Assembly (NCBI GenBank): GCA_003233075.1
Contig: QIKQ01000252.1
Span: forward strand, 1 to 15,060
Length of the DNA: 15,060 bases
Direction of reading: 5' to 3'
From: Gammaproteobacteria bacterium
Lineage (GTDB): Bacteria > Pseudomonadota > Gammaproteobacteria > SZUA-21
The position numbers were made by a program, and so were the translations under genes. The notes beneath the pieces are model-generated. The model searched no databases and was not told the DNA's origin. It was given only the letters and a program-made list of their open reading frames with translations. Each line of letters starts with the position of its first letter. The first letter of the stretch is position 1. This document shows positions 1 to 8,006 of this stretch, in pieces.

Positions 1-1
1 C

Positions 2-91
2 ACCGTTTTTGAGCGCTTGGACCGAGTGAAAACGAGTCATAGTATGCAATTGGGCCGTCGCAGTAGACGGGCTGTGAGAAATGCGGGCTAG
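2..91 (+). CDS. Possible C-terminal end of a gene entering from the left
   Basis: One forward frame is open from the left edge to a TAG at 89-91 and would encode 29 residues, rich in arginine (for example GRRSRRAVRNAG at the end). The other two forward frames stop within the first 30 bases. The stretch is more GC-rich than the rest of the window, and an 8-bp hairpin lies over its stop codon, which fits a gene end. I do not recognise the protein, and a 90-base open frame can arise by chance, so this is a tentative call. Confidence 0.3.
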   Translation, partial: TVFERLDRVKTSHSMQLGRRSRRAVRNAG

Positions 92-98
92 CATTTCT
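77..98 (+). terminator. Hairpin at the end of the possible upstream gene
   Basis: AGAAATGC (77-84) pairs perfectly with GCATTTCT (91-98) around a six-base loop. A second, weaker stem TATACG (98-103) / CGTATA (115-120) follows. There is no T-run after either stem, so a classic intrinsic terminator is not supported. I see nothing coding in the rest of 92-240. Confidence 0.3.
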
Positions 99-240
99 AT
101 ACGGCATTATAAGGCGTATATTGGTATTGCTCAACAAGTAAGATTTAAATCGAGCGATGGAAGCATTTCACACAGATGGATAATTTTAATCGTGATACTT
201 GATGGGATCTACTGACAAAAGTAATTACCTAAATTACTTT

Positions 241-1470
241 TTAAAATAAAGTGACATCTTTTTCAATATCATTATTCATGTCTGAACTCTTATCCGCTAA
301 TATTCCTAATTGTTGACCAATCTTAGCAAGTTCGTGACTCATATTTGAAATCGATTGCAATTTGTCTGAATTAAGCTTACCGATAGACGAAATTGATTCC
401 AACTTTTTAAATACTTCCTTTATAGTTCTAGACTCTTCTTCTGTCACAGCTTGTAATCGACTGCCTAGATCACAAACTTCCGTCATAAAACCAACTATCT
501 CAGAATAGGAAATAACAACGTTCTCAATAGCCTCATCTGAAGTATCAGCTAGATCTTGCGACTTATCAACTAAAGCAGATGCATTACCTACATCAAGCAT
601 CAACTGGTCAACTACAGTTTCTATTTCAGCAGCATGCTTTTGAGTTTTACTGGCCAGTGATCTTACTTCATCGGCCACGACTGCAAAGCCACGGCCTTGC
701 TCCCCTGCCCGTGCCGCTTCAATCGCCGCATTGAGAGCAAGTAAATTTGTTTGCTCAGCGACACCTTTGATGACACTAATAATTCCACTTATTTGTTCCT
801 TATTCTTAGCCAGTTGCTCAATAACTTTGCCAGTCGATTTTACGGTTTGAGATAAGGCCGAAATACTGCCCATCGCATTCGTCATCATTAATTTTCCACT
901 ATTGCCTTCGCCCTCTGATTTGTTAGCGACCACAATGGTATCATTGGCAACTGTAACAACCAAATTCATCATTTCTTCAATTTGACTATTACGCTCAACC
1001 AGCTCATTTGTTTCAACATATTGCAAGTCGCTATCTGTCTTAGCAGAATCCGTTATTTTAGATAACATTTCTGAATGATCGGCTAATTGATTTGCGACTA
1101 CAGATAACATCGAAGTTGAACTTTTAAAGGTTGTAATGACCTTATGAAAATTTTGAGTCAAATCGTCTGTATAAGAGAAACCTTGTATAGGCGCTAGGCT
1201 AATCTCGCTGGAAGGATCGCTAACAATATTTTTTAAATCATTTTGCAAATGATTAACGAATTGTTTGGACGCTCGGCGGCGCATTTGTTGTAATAAATAT
1301 CCAGAAATAATACAGGCGATCGGTAACCACACCCAAAAAGAGTGAGGTAAAATTTCTAATACTACACCTAGTACTAGCGTGACTAATGCTAAAAGGAATA
1401 TGCACAGCCCGGTCAGCCTATGAAACAACACAGACCAAAAAAAGTGATTAAATCGATTTGGATTTGCCAT
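241..1470 (-). CDS. Methyl-accepting chemotaxis protein without a periplasmic sensor domain
   Basis: This is a chemoreceptor that would signal through CheA/CheW to the flagellar or pilus motor. The predicted protein has 409 residues. Two hydrophobic segments (about 20-40 and 44-62) are separated by only a few residues and form a membrane hairpin, so there is no room for a periplasmic ligand-binding domain. The rest is a long helical cytoplasmic part. The highly conserved signalling tip at about 239-273 includes NLLALNAAIEAARAGEQGRG and FAVVADEVR, which fixes the family. No C-terminal CheR-docking pentapeptide is visible (it ends DVTLF). A longer frame starts at a TTG at 1509, but the ATG at 1470 gives a normal N-terminus. 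The upstream ribosome binding site is weak for either start. It is divergent from the DUF2339 operon. The signal sensed is unknown; input may come through the membrane or the cytoplasm. Confidence 0.92.
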   Translation of the reverse strand: MANPNRFNHFFWSVLFHRLTGLCIFLLALVTLVLGVVLEILPHSFWVWLPIACIISGYLLQQMRRRASKQFVNHLQNDLKNIVSDPSSEISLAPIQGFSYTDDLTQNFHKVITTFKSSTSMLSVVANQLADHSEMLSKITDSAKTDSDLQYVETNELVERNSQIEEMMNLVVTVANDTIVVANKSEGEGNSGKLMMTNAMGSISALSQTVKSTGKVIEQLAKNKEQISGIISVIKGVAEQTNLLALNAAIEAARAGEQGRGFAVVADEVRSLASKTQKHAAEIETVVDQLMLDVGNASALVDKSQDLADTSDEAIENVVISYSEIVGFMTEVCDLGSRLQAVTEEESRTIKEVFKKLESISSIGKLNSDKLQSISNMSHELAKIGQQLGILADKSSDMNNDIEKDVTLF

Positions 1471-1546
1471 CTTACAATATATCGCAATATTCGTACCGCC
1501 AGCCCGCAAATAGACACAATTATCGATACCCTAAGGTCTAAGAGAC

Positions 1547-1590
1547 GCTTGTAAGTTATAATTAAACAAGCCCCTTTTTAACTTATAAGC
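1547..1590. promoter_or_regulatory. Inverted repeat between divergent genes
   Basis: GCTTGTAAGTTA (1547-1558) and TAACTTATAAGC (1579-1590) form a 12-bp inverted repeat with one G-T pair and a 20-base spacer. It sits 77 bases upstream of the chemoreceptor ATG and about 200 bases upstream of the DUF2339 start. It could be an operator or a hairpin in a leader RNA. Which gene it serves is not determined by the sequence. Confidence 0.35.
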
Positions 1591-1609
1591 TTAAAATTTG
1601 GCTCATTGG

Positions 1610-1710
1610 TACTATTGAGTCATGCTCAATATTCGCAGTATTATGGATTCTAGGTTAAAATTGGGTTAATTTTACTATTGAGCTAATAAATAATTTTTTA
1701 ATGAGTCATT
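1610..1710. promoter_or_regulatory. Repeated TACTATTGAG elements upstream of DUF2339 operon
   Basis: TACTATTGAG occurs at 1610-1619 and again at 1673-1682, 63 bases apart, close to six helical turns. The first copy also forms an inverted repeat, TATTGAG (1613-1619) / CTCAATA (1625-1631). A related palindrome, AATGA-G-TCATT, lies at 1700-1710. Such phased, related elements suggest binding sites for a regulator of the operon starting at 1793. The region is AT-rich, so chance similarity is possible, and I could not place a convincing -35/-10 pair. Confidence 0.3.
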
Positions 1711-1792
1711 TTACGACGATTTGCAGGTGCTTTGAACGACATTTTTTTAAAAAACCACTGACCGAAGAATAACAAGCATAAGGAACAGTTGA

Positions 1793-4738
1793 ATGGGCAT
1801 CGTATTTGGTACAATTATTGGGTTTTTGGCTAGCTTTTTCTTTTATCGAGTCGATCCCGTTTTCTCTGCCATATTGGGTGGAAGTTTAGGCTATTTACTT
1901 CAAAGTGTAATTCACAATCGAAAACTCGTTGAATCACTTGAGAATCAACTTAAGCTTGCTCTCAATCGAATAAATAGTTTAGTCAACAATACACCAAGTA
2001 AAACTCACATTCAGGAAAAACCTGAAACTGTCAGTAATGAAACAAGCAATGAAGACGTTCATTATCCAGTTGCAGAAAAATCAGAAGCTAGCAAAGCAAC
2101 TCAAAACGAAGAATCGAGTGTAACACTACCCCCAGAAACGATACCTGAACCCAAACCTAAATCAGGCTATGTCGTGTCATCAGCTACCAACAATAAAGTG
2201 ATTATCGATAAATCTGTGTTTAGTCCTAAGCCTAAGGCGGAACCCAATAAATTAGAAATTGCCTCTAAGTATTTAAGTAATTTCTTTACAGGAGAAAATG
2301 CAGTACTGCGAATCGGAATTATCATTTTATTTTTAGGCATCGCATTTTTATTAAAGTACGCTGCTGAAAATTCAATGTTTCCAGTCTGGCTACGACTCGT
2401 TGCTGTGTCTATTGGCGCACTAGTCTTGTTTTGGTTGGGTTGGAGACTCAAAGACAAACGCGAATCCTATGCCTTGGGATTACAAGGCGCTGCGATCGGC
2501 ATACTTTATCTGGATATCATGGGCGCACTAAAATTAACAGACTTGCTACCGCCTGTACTTGGTTTTATCTTGCTTATTGCTGTCTGTGCATTTTCTGCAA
2601 TTCTTGCTATTACACAAAATTCTAAAACCTTGGCAACAATGGGAGCCATTGGCGGCTTTCTCGCGCCAATCCTAGCCTCAACCGGTGGCGGTAAATACTA
2701 TTTATTATTTAGTTATTACCTGCTTCTAAATTCTGGAATACTGGCTATTGCTTGGTACAAGACTTGGCGTTCACTCAATCTAGTTGGCTTCTTTTTTACT
2801 TTTAGCATTGGTCTCGCTTGGGGTATTCGTGACTATCAAGCAGATATATTTTGGAATATTGAGTTCTTTCTATTGGCCTTTTTTATCCAGTTTCTCCTCA
2901 TTGCCATACTGTTTGCGATTAAACAGCCAAGTGAACACAAGGCTTATGTTGATGGCACCCTTGTCTTTGGCATGCCCTTGCTAGTATTTGCTCTGCAAAC
3001 CTATTTATTAAAAACTTTGCCGCAGCCATACGAGTTTGGCATGGCATTTACGGCGCTTGGACTAGCAGTTACTTATATTTATATAAGTTTATTATTTACT
3101 AAATCTAAATCTAGAAATTATGCTTTATTTAGCGAAGCGACCCTTGCGCTAGGCGTGATGTTCGCAACACTCACTATTCCTCTGGCACTCAATAATGGAT
3201 TGTGGACGTCAGCTGCCTGGGCCTTAGAAGGCAGCGCGCTACTTTGGCTAGGCACTCGGCAAAACCGCATGGCACCACGCCTGTTTGGTATTGGATTGCA
3301 GTTTCTAGCGGGATTTGCTTTTCTAATCCATGTTTTTAAAATTAAAATAGACTTTCTCTCAGTTTTTATAAATCACCTACCACAGGCAAGCACAAATATT
3401 AACGCCACTACTACTTTGCCAGTGATTAATAGTTTATATTTAGGCTGCCTAATAATTGTTATCGCCGGACTGATTGCCTCCTATATACTTAATCAAAATA
3501 AAACTAAAGTAAGCTCTTGGGAGCATGGGTCGAGTCCATTCATACTTATTTGGGCTCTTATCTGGTGGTTTGCTTCTGGCATCAATGAAGTTCAAGTTTT
3601 CACTGCCGATCGTTTTACTATTAGCTACGCACTTATTTTTCTTATGGCTTCTTGTCTAGGCTTTTATTTCTTAGCGAAAAAATTATCTTGGAGTCACCTT
3701 AAGTTAATTTCACATCTTGCACCAATCGCCTTGGTTTTTAGTTTATTGTTTATTTTAGGTCGCGCAGTTTTTGTCTCAAACGCTCATCCGTCTTCGTACC
3801 ATGGCTTCATAGGTTGGCCAGTTGCTTTTATCTTGTTTTATGTTTTGTTTTTCGTAAAGGAAAAACATGAAACTGATTGCAATACTAAATATCATCACAC
3901 AGTCGCCACTTTAATTTTGTTGGCCGTTTTATTTTGGGAAATAGTATCACAGGCCAATCAGTGGCTATCAACAAATCTAAGTTGGAATAGCCAAACCTGG
4001 TTATTATTTACAGTCGGTGCCACTCTTACTTTATTTGTGGCAATGTTAATTTACTTTGGCAAGCGCATTAGTTGGCCGTTTAAAGCCCAGAAAACAGCGT
4101 ACTTACAGTACATCCCAGGGATCACGTTAATTGCGGGTGTAGTTTGGATATCACACGCTACTTTTTTTACAACAGCAAATCCTGCACCGCTCAAATACGT
4201 ACCGCTGATCAATCCGATCGAGTTGTGCCAAGCTTTTATGATACTAACCGCGATCGCTTGGTACCAAACCTTAAAGAAAAACCATGTGTATAAACTAGGT
4301 TCACGTTCAAAAATATTTTTACCACGTATTATTGGTGTTTTACTCTTTTTGTGGTTTAACGCTATGCTCGTGCGTACGCTTGGTCACTGGGGCGAAGTGC
4401 CCTTTGATTTACGCGAAATGATGCATTCGTCATTAGCTCAAGCCACTTTTTCAATGGCTTGGACCCTACTCGCTTTATTTACAATGTTTTACGCAACGCG
4501 CAAAATATACCGGGGTATTTGGATGGGAGGAGCAATCATACTGGTCTTAGTTATCGCTAAGTTATTCCTTGTTGACTTAGCAAACATAGGTACCCTGGGA
4601 CGAATTATTTCCTTTATCGGTGTCGGAACATTATTGTTATTAATTGGCTATTTGTCACCCCTTCCGCCTAAACCAAAATCGACAGATGACTCAAACACAG
4701 AAGAATCAAACGCTATGCAAAATGAGATGAAACAATGA
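1793..4738 (+). CDS. DUF2339 family polytopic membrane protein
   Basis: This is a very large inner-membrane protein of 981 residues whose biochemical role is unknown. It starts with a short hydrophobic segment (about 1-40, GTIIGFLASFFFYRV), then a heptad-like stretch (about 46-64) and a polar, proline- and lysine-rich linker to about residue 160. The DUF2339 core follows, opening with GENAVLRIGIIILFLGIAFL and continuing as an almost unbroken run of more than twenty hydrophobic segments to about residue 955. The C-terminus is a short charged tail. The start at 1793 is supported by AAGGAA seven bases upstream of the ATG. Its stop overlaps the start of the DUF3999 gene as ATGA, so the two are almost certainly cotranscribed and translationally coupled. 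Pairing of these two families in gammaproteobacteria is known; a shared envelope function is inferred. Confidence 0.9.
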   Translation: MGIVFGTIIGFLASFFFYRVDPVFSAILGGSLGYLLQSVIHNRKLVESLENQLKLALNRINSLVNNTPSKTHIQEKPETVSNETSNEDVHYPVAEKSEASKATQNEESSVTLPPETIPEPKPKSGYVVSSATNNKVIIDKSVFSPKPKAEPNKLEIASKYLSNFFTGENAVLRIGIIILFLGIAFLLKYAAENSMFPVWLRLVAVSIGALVLFWLGWRLKDKRESYALGLQGAAIGILYLDIMGALKLTDLLPPVLGFILLIAVCAFSAILAITQNSKTLATMGAIGGFLAPILASTGGGKYYLLFSYYLLLNSGILAIAWYKTWRSLNLVGFFFTFSIGLAWGIRDYQADIFWNIEFFLLAFFIQFLLIAILFAIKQPSEHKAYVDGTLVFGMPLLVFALQTYLLKTLPQPYEFGMAFTALGLAVTYIYISLLFTKSKSRNYALFSEATLALGVMFATLTIPLALNNGLWTSAAWALEGSALLWLGTRQNRMAPRLFGIGLQFLAGFAFLIHVFKIKIDFLSVFINHLPQASTNINATTTLPVINSLYLGCLIIVIAGLIASYILNQNKTKVSSWEHGSSPFILIWALIWWFASGINEVQVFTADRFTISYALIFLMASCLGFYFLAKKLSWSHLKLISHLAPIALVFSLLFILGRAVFVSNAHPSSYHGFIGWPVAFILFYVLFFVKEKHETDCNTKYHHTVATLILLAVLFWEIVSQANQWLSTNLSWNSQTWLLFTVGATLTLFVAMLIYFGKRISWPFKAQKTAYLQYIPGITLIAGVVWISHATFFTTANPAPLKYVPLINPIELCQAFMILTAIAWYQTLKKNHVYKLGSRSKIFLPRIIGVLLFLWFNAMLVRTLGHWGEVPFDLREMMHSSLAQATFSMAWTLLALFTMFYATRKIYRGIWMGGAIILVLVIAKLFLVDLANIGTLGRIISFIGVGTLLLLIGYLSPLPPKPKSTDDSNTEESNAMQNEMKQ

Positions 4739-6162
4739 GAAAATTAATTGGAATAACGCTAGCCCTATTATATTTTAGCACTAGTTTTGCAGTAACTAAA
4801 AATGATTTTAAGTACAACGCTAATCTTAAGGTAACTGGAGACCACCCTGTTTACAAATTAATTCTACCTTTTGACGTATATCAAGGTGTTAAACAAAGTA
4901 ATCTTGACGATATTCGTATATTCAATTCTGATGGAGTTGTTTTACCTCATGCAGTTCGTAACATCAAGACGCAAAAAAAAGTTCAATATCGATACACAGC
5001 ATTAGCCATTTTCCCTGTTCGGTCTAATGGAAAAAATAAAGATGGTAATTTATCGATTAAAATAAATAAAAATTCAAAAGGTACAATAGTTAACATTGAT
5101 TCAACCCAGACCAGTAAAAAAGACGATAGCAAAATCTCAATGTATATCATTGATGCAAGTAATGTAAAGTTTTACATTAATTCTTTAAAACTGGACTGGC
5201 GTAGCGATTCAAAAGAAAAAATAGTATCGATTTTAGTGGAAAAAAGTAATGACCTGGTTAATTGGAAGCATGTTAATCGAGACACACTAACTAAATTAAG
5301 TTATCAAGGTCATCAATTTAATCGAAACGCCATTTCGCTTAATGGTACTCGTGCAAAATATTTTCGACTCAGCTGGGAAAATACATCTGCAACGATTACA
5401 ATAAATTCAATTAAAGCCCTACATCAAACAGTGACTTCTGGCCAACCCCCTAAAAGGCATTGGCGTAATCTTGAAGCTGTTAAAATCAAAAGCCCAGCTG
5501 AGGATAAAAATCATATCTATTTCAAGTCTACAATCGACGCCTATGCACCAATTGATCGAGTTGCTATCACGCTGCCCTACAGAAATATGACATTAAACAC
5601 CAAATTACTCCGACAGAAAATTCAAACTAATCGGAATAGACGTGGTAAAGTCATTTCGCAACATAAATATTATCAATTATTATGGAGCGGCTTACTGTAT
5701 AAAGTAAAAATCAAAAATAATATTATTAGCAATCGCGATATACCTGTTAATTTAAGTCAACAACGCGAGTTTTATTTTAAAGTACCAATAGGTACTATCC
5801 CTGATAAACTAAATAAATTTAACGTTAAAGTGAGTTGGATCCCAAACAAGCTTTTATTTTTAGCCCAAGGCAGTGGCCCCTACACATTAGCCTACGGCTC
5901 AAAAACAGCGGGACCATCTCGATTTAATTTTGAAACCTTAGCAAATTTGATAAAATCAACTCACAAAAATTCTATTCAAGGCGTAGCAATTTCAATCGAC
6001 ACACCCACTAAAGTATCTGCCTATAAGGACGCGAACCGTGACTCAGCCCGCGCCGATAAATCAACACGCTGGATATTGTGGGCGGTGCTATTAATTGGTG
6101 TCGGCTTTTTGGGGTTCATGACAAGAAAAATCACCCTGCAAATGAAAGAGAATGCTGATTGA
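4735..6162 (+). CDS. DUF3999 family exported envelope protein
   Basis: The 475-residue product has an N-terminal signal peptide (MRKLIGITLALLYFSTSFA, cleavage probably near residue 19). A large, mostly beta-rich extracytoplasmic domain follows, and a single C-terminal membrane segment at about 447-463 (WILWAVLLIGVGFLGFM) before a short basic tail. This layout predicts a periplasmic domain tethered to the inner membrane. The early region (KVTGDHPVYKLILPFDVYQG, then LDDIRIFNSDG) matches the way DUF3999 proteins begin. No catalytic motif is evident. The ATG overlaps the DUF2339 stop by four bases with no strong separate ribosome binding site, suggesting coupled translation. It is probably the periplasmic partner of the DUF2339 protein; this is inference from the conserved pairing and topology. 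Confidence 0.85.
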   Translation: MRKLIGITLALLYFSTSFAVTKNDFKYNANLKVTGDHPVYKLILPFDVYQGVKQSNLDDIRIFNSDGVVLPHAVRNIKTQKKVQYRYTALAIFPVRSNGKNKDGNLSIKINKNSKGTIVNIDSTQTSKKDDSKISMYIIDASNVKFYINSLKLDWRSDSKEKIVSILVEKSNDLVNWKHVNRDTLTKLSYQGHQFNRNAISLNGTRAKYFRLSWENTSATITINSIKALHQTVTSGQPPKRHWRNLEAVKIKSPAEDKNHIYFKSTIDAYAPIDRVAITLPYRNMTLNTKLLRQKIQTNRNRRGKVISQHKYYQLLWSGLLYKVKIKNNIISNRDIPVNLSQQREFYFKVPIGTIPDKLNKFNVKVSWIPNKLLFLAQGSGPYTLAYGSKTAGPSRFNFETLANLIKSTHKNSIQGVAISIDTPTKVSAYKDANRDSARADKSTRWILWAVLLIGVGFLGFMTRKITLQMKENAD

Positions 6163-6210
6163 GATCGTACAGACAAGGCAGATCGCACTGCACAGTTCCC
6201 GTTTTTACGA

Positions 6211-6226
6211 GACTGCGTCAGCAGTC
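6211..6226. terminator. Hairpin between convergent genes
   Basis: GACTGC (6211-6216) and GCAGTC (6221-6226) form a perfect 6-bp stem with the loop GTCA, between the ends of the convergent DUF3999 gene and the small membrane-protein gene. No T-run follows on either strand, so it is at best a weak bidirectional terminator or a RNA 3'-end stabiliser. Confidence 0.3.
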
Positions 6227-6278
6227 GAAGCAATCTCCTAATCTAAGTCATTGAAGTAAGAAGATTGTTTCCTCAGAC

Positions 6279-6461
6279 TTAATCATCACCTGACTTTAGA
6301 CGTCTTATTAAAGTAAAAAATATAAATATCATAAAACTATCTAGAATGAGCAATACAGCAATGATAGATCCACTTACATGCGAATGATCATGGCTTAGAT
6401 AGATAAGCGTACTCAGATATAAAATTATTAGTCCAGAAACCAAGATGCCTACAATTCGCAT
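6279..6461 (-). CDS. Small two-helix membrane protein, unknown function
   Basis: The 60-residue product consists of two hydrophobic helices (about 4-23 and 32-52) joined by a short histidine-rich loop (SHDHSH, 23-28), with a basic end (RRLKSGDD). The ATG at 6459-6461 is preceded by AAAAAAGG with an eight-base spacing, a good ribosome binding site, which argues for a real gene. I do not recognise a family. The positive C-terminal tail suggests both ends lie in the cytoplasm with the histidine loop outside; metal binding by that loop is conceivable but not shown. It lies downstream of, and on the same strand as, the five-heme cytochrome gene, about 240 bases away. The two share sequence blocks in their upstream regions, hinting at common control. 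Confidence 0.6.
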   Translation of the reverse strand: MRIVGILVSGLIILYLSTLIYLSHDHSHVSGSIIAVLLILDSFMIFIFFTLIRRLKSGDD

Positions 6462-6522
6462 TCTCGATACCTTTTTTAGCTTTGGTTTATTTATTATTTA
6501 GATTTGACAAATATTTGATTAC

Positions 6523-6552
6523 TATAATTTCAAATAAATCTACTTTTAACTA
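6523..6552. promoter_or_regulatory. Upstream blocks A and B, copy 1 (small membrane gene)
   Basis: Block A, TATAATTTCAAATAA (6523-6537), and block B, CTACTTTTAACTA (6540-6552), lie 62-91 bases upstream of the small membrane-protein start on the minus strand. Both recur upstream of the cytochrome gene: A at 7984-7998 with one mismatch and B at 7944-7956 exactly, but in the opposite order. They may be binding sites for a shared regulator. The rest of 6462-6699 is AT-rich and shows no gene. Confidence 0.35.
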
Positions 6553-6699
6553 GCTTGCCTAGTAACTTCCTACATAAAGGAATCACGTCTTTCCACCAGT
6601 CGCATTACACGCTTTTCAAGAGACGGTAGAATAGTTTCATTTGCACCTTAAAATAACACACTATGTAACGCAATTGATTCAGACTACTGACATATAATT

Positions 6700-7884
6700 T
6701 CAATTTAAGAGCTTAATTTCTTTTCGAAAAACTTCATAAGATATGGGGTCTACATTTTTATAGTTGATTCTTCGGCGGCGTTTCTCGTCCAACAAATGAT
6801 ATCGAATGATGACTTCTACTTTTGCAGGTTTCTCATCTACTGACACTTGAAAAATATAGTTTCTCGGTAATCCTGGTCGTAATCGGGTATCCGACAATTC
6901 AAAAATAAAAGGCCTCCAAATGAAATTACGTTTTATAATTTCAAGTTTTTGCTTAATCACTTTTCCAAATTTGCCATACGCTAATAATTTTATAGTGAAA
7001 TGTCGGTCAGGCGTCCCGGTTGGAACATAGTGTGCAGCACCACTGTTTACAATGCTCAGTTTGAACGTATAGTTTTTATTAGTTTTTTCTGTTTGATTAA
7101 AGGTAACAGTAATCGCTTTTTTAACCATATTAGGGTCATGCCCGCCGCGCCACAAATGGCGGCGTGCGTTTCTTATTGGTCCACCTTCAACTAAGGGTCG
7201 CTTTTCTAAAGGCATGTGACAATTAACGCATCCTAATGATTTTACATTCAAAAATATTGATTCACCTATTTTTGTTTTTTTCGATTTTGTGATTTCAGCG
7301 ACAGTACCGCAAATCGGTAGTTTTGAAAATACACCAAACTTTTCATTTTTCGAAACATGACAGCGCACACATATTTGATTTGGGCTATCAATTATTTTAA
7401 CTGGATGCGGTGCATTAGTATTGCCTAAAACACCCAAAATTTTTCCGTTTCGTAAATGACAAACTGCGCAGGTCACGCCTTCGTGTTGCAATTTAGGATT
7501 GAAGTTCGGATTCGGTGTAAGAATTGGATCCCATTTATTTTTATCCCGATAACCTAGAACCTTGGAGGGCAGCTGTTGATCAAGCGGAGTGTGGCATAAT
7601 CTGCAAACAAATTGATTACCATCAAATTTCATATCCGCTTTAAAATAGGGGTCAGTCCATGCTTTACTGTGGATAGTCGTTTTCCATTCCTGGTAAAATT
7701 TTTTATGACAATTTCCACAGGTTTTAGCATTGAGTTTACCAAATAGCGCAGGTGCTTTGGATGTATCAATAGGCCATGCAATTTTATCTTCAATTATAAA
7801 GACGTTCATTGGTCTAAAACTACGCCAAATTAAATAGGCAGCAATTAGAACAAGACTTAAAATAATAGCTAGACGTTTAACCAT
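6700..7884 (-). CDS. Membrane-anchored five-heme cytochrome c (cytochrome c554-like)
   Basis: This is an electron-transfer protein of 394 residues. An N-terminal hydrophobic helix (about 2-22, MVKRLAIILSLVLIAAYLIW) acts as an export signal and probable inner-membrane anchor. Five CxxCH heme-attachment motifs follow: CGNCH (56-60), CRLCH (94-98), CAVCH (139-143), CVRCH (172-176) and CVNCH (219-223). Further histidines, including HEGVTC just before heme 3 and the RRHLWRGGHDPN segment after heme 5, are likely axial ligands. The last ~130 residues have no heme and look like a beta-sandwich (HYVPTGTPDRHFTIKL), a layout seen in multiheme cytochromes of the c554 group. The frame extends to a TTG at 7914, but the ATG at 7884 gives a clean signal sequence and lies just after a TATAAT. 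The redox partner and substrate are unknown; no reductase gene is adjacent. Confidence 0.88.
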   Translation of the reverse strand: MVKRLAIILSLVLIAAYLIWRSFRPMNVFIIEDKIAWPIDTSKAPALFGKLNAKTCGNCHKKFYQEWKTTIHSKAWTDPYFKADMKFDGNQFVCRLCHTPLDQQLPSKVLGYRDKNKWDPILTPNPNFNPKLQHEGVTCAVCHLRNGKILGVLGNTNAPHPVKIIDSPNQICVRCHVSKNEKFGVFSKLPICGTVAEITKSKKTKIGESIFLNVKSLGCVNCHMPLEKRPLVEGGPIRNARRHLWRGGHDPNMVKKAITVTFNQTEKTNKNYTFKLSIVNSGAAHYVPTGTPDRHFTIKLLAYGKFGKVIKQKLEIIKRNFIWRPFIFELSDTRLRPGLPRNYIFQVSVDEKPAKVEVIIRYHLLDEKRRRRINYKNVDPISYEVFRKEIKLLN

Positions 7885-7913
7885 GATTAAGAGATCACAT
7901 CTTTCATTCCGCA

Positions 7914-7919
7914 ATTATA
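7914..7919 (-). promoter_or_regulatory. Probable -10 element of the cytochrome gene
   Basis: Read on the minus strand this is a perfect TATAAT, 29 bases ahead of the ATG at 7884. The -35 position (TGGAAT at 17-bp spacing) is poor, so an activator may be needed. If it is used, transcription starts downstream of the TTG codon at 7914, which supports the ATG start. Confidence 0.4.
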
Positions 7920-7943
7920 AAGGCTTCGCATCATTCATTCCAC

Positions 7944-7998
7944 CTACTTTTAACTAAGACTGTAACGGTAGACATTCGATTAATATAATTTCGAATAA
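7944..7998. promoter_or_regulatory. Upstream blocks B and A, copy 2 (cytochrome gene)
   Basis: CTACTTTTAACTA (7944-7956) is identical to 6540-6552, and TATAATTTCGAATAA (7984-7998) differs from 6523-6537 at one base. The second block lies within an inverted repeat, ATTCGA (7974-7979) / TCGAAT (7991-7996). Both sit 60-115 bases upstream of the cytochrome ATG, a typical distance for activator sites. A role as operators is inferred. Confidence 0.35.
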
Positions 7999-8006
7999 TC
8001 CTATGC

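Noticed and set aside
2167..2984. Short open frames on both strands inside the DUF2339 gene
   Set aside because: All are out-of-frame shadows of a long, well-supported membrane-protein gene.
6021..6233. 70-codon minus-strand open frame at the end of the DUF3999 gene
   Set aside because: Mostly antisense to the DUF3999 C-terminus, with no ribosome binding site and no recognisable protein features.
6504..6528. TTGACA followed by TATAAT on the plus strand
   Set aside because: The spacing is only 13 bases, and no plus-strand gene follows; the downstream genes are all on the minus strand.
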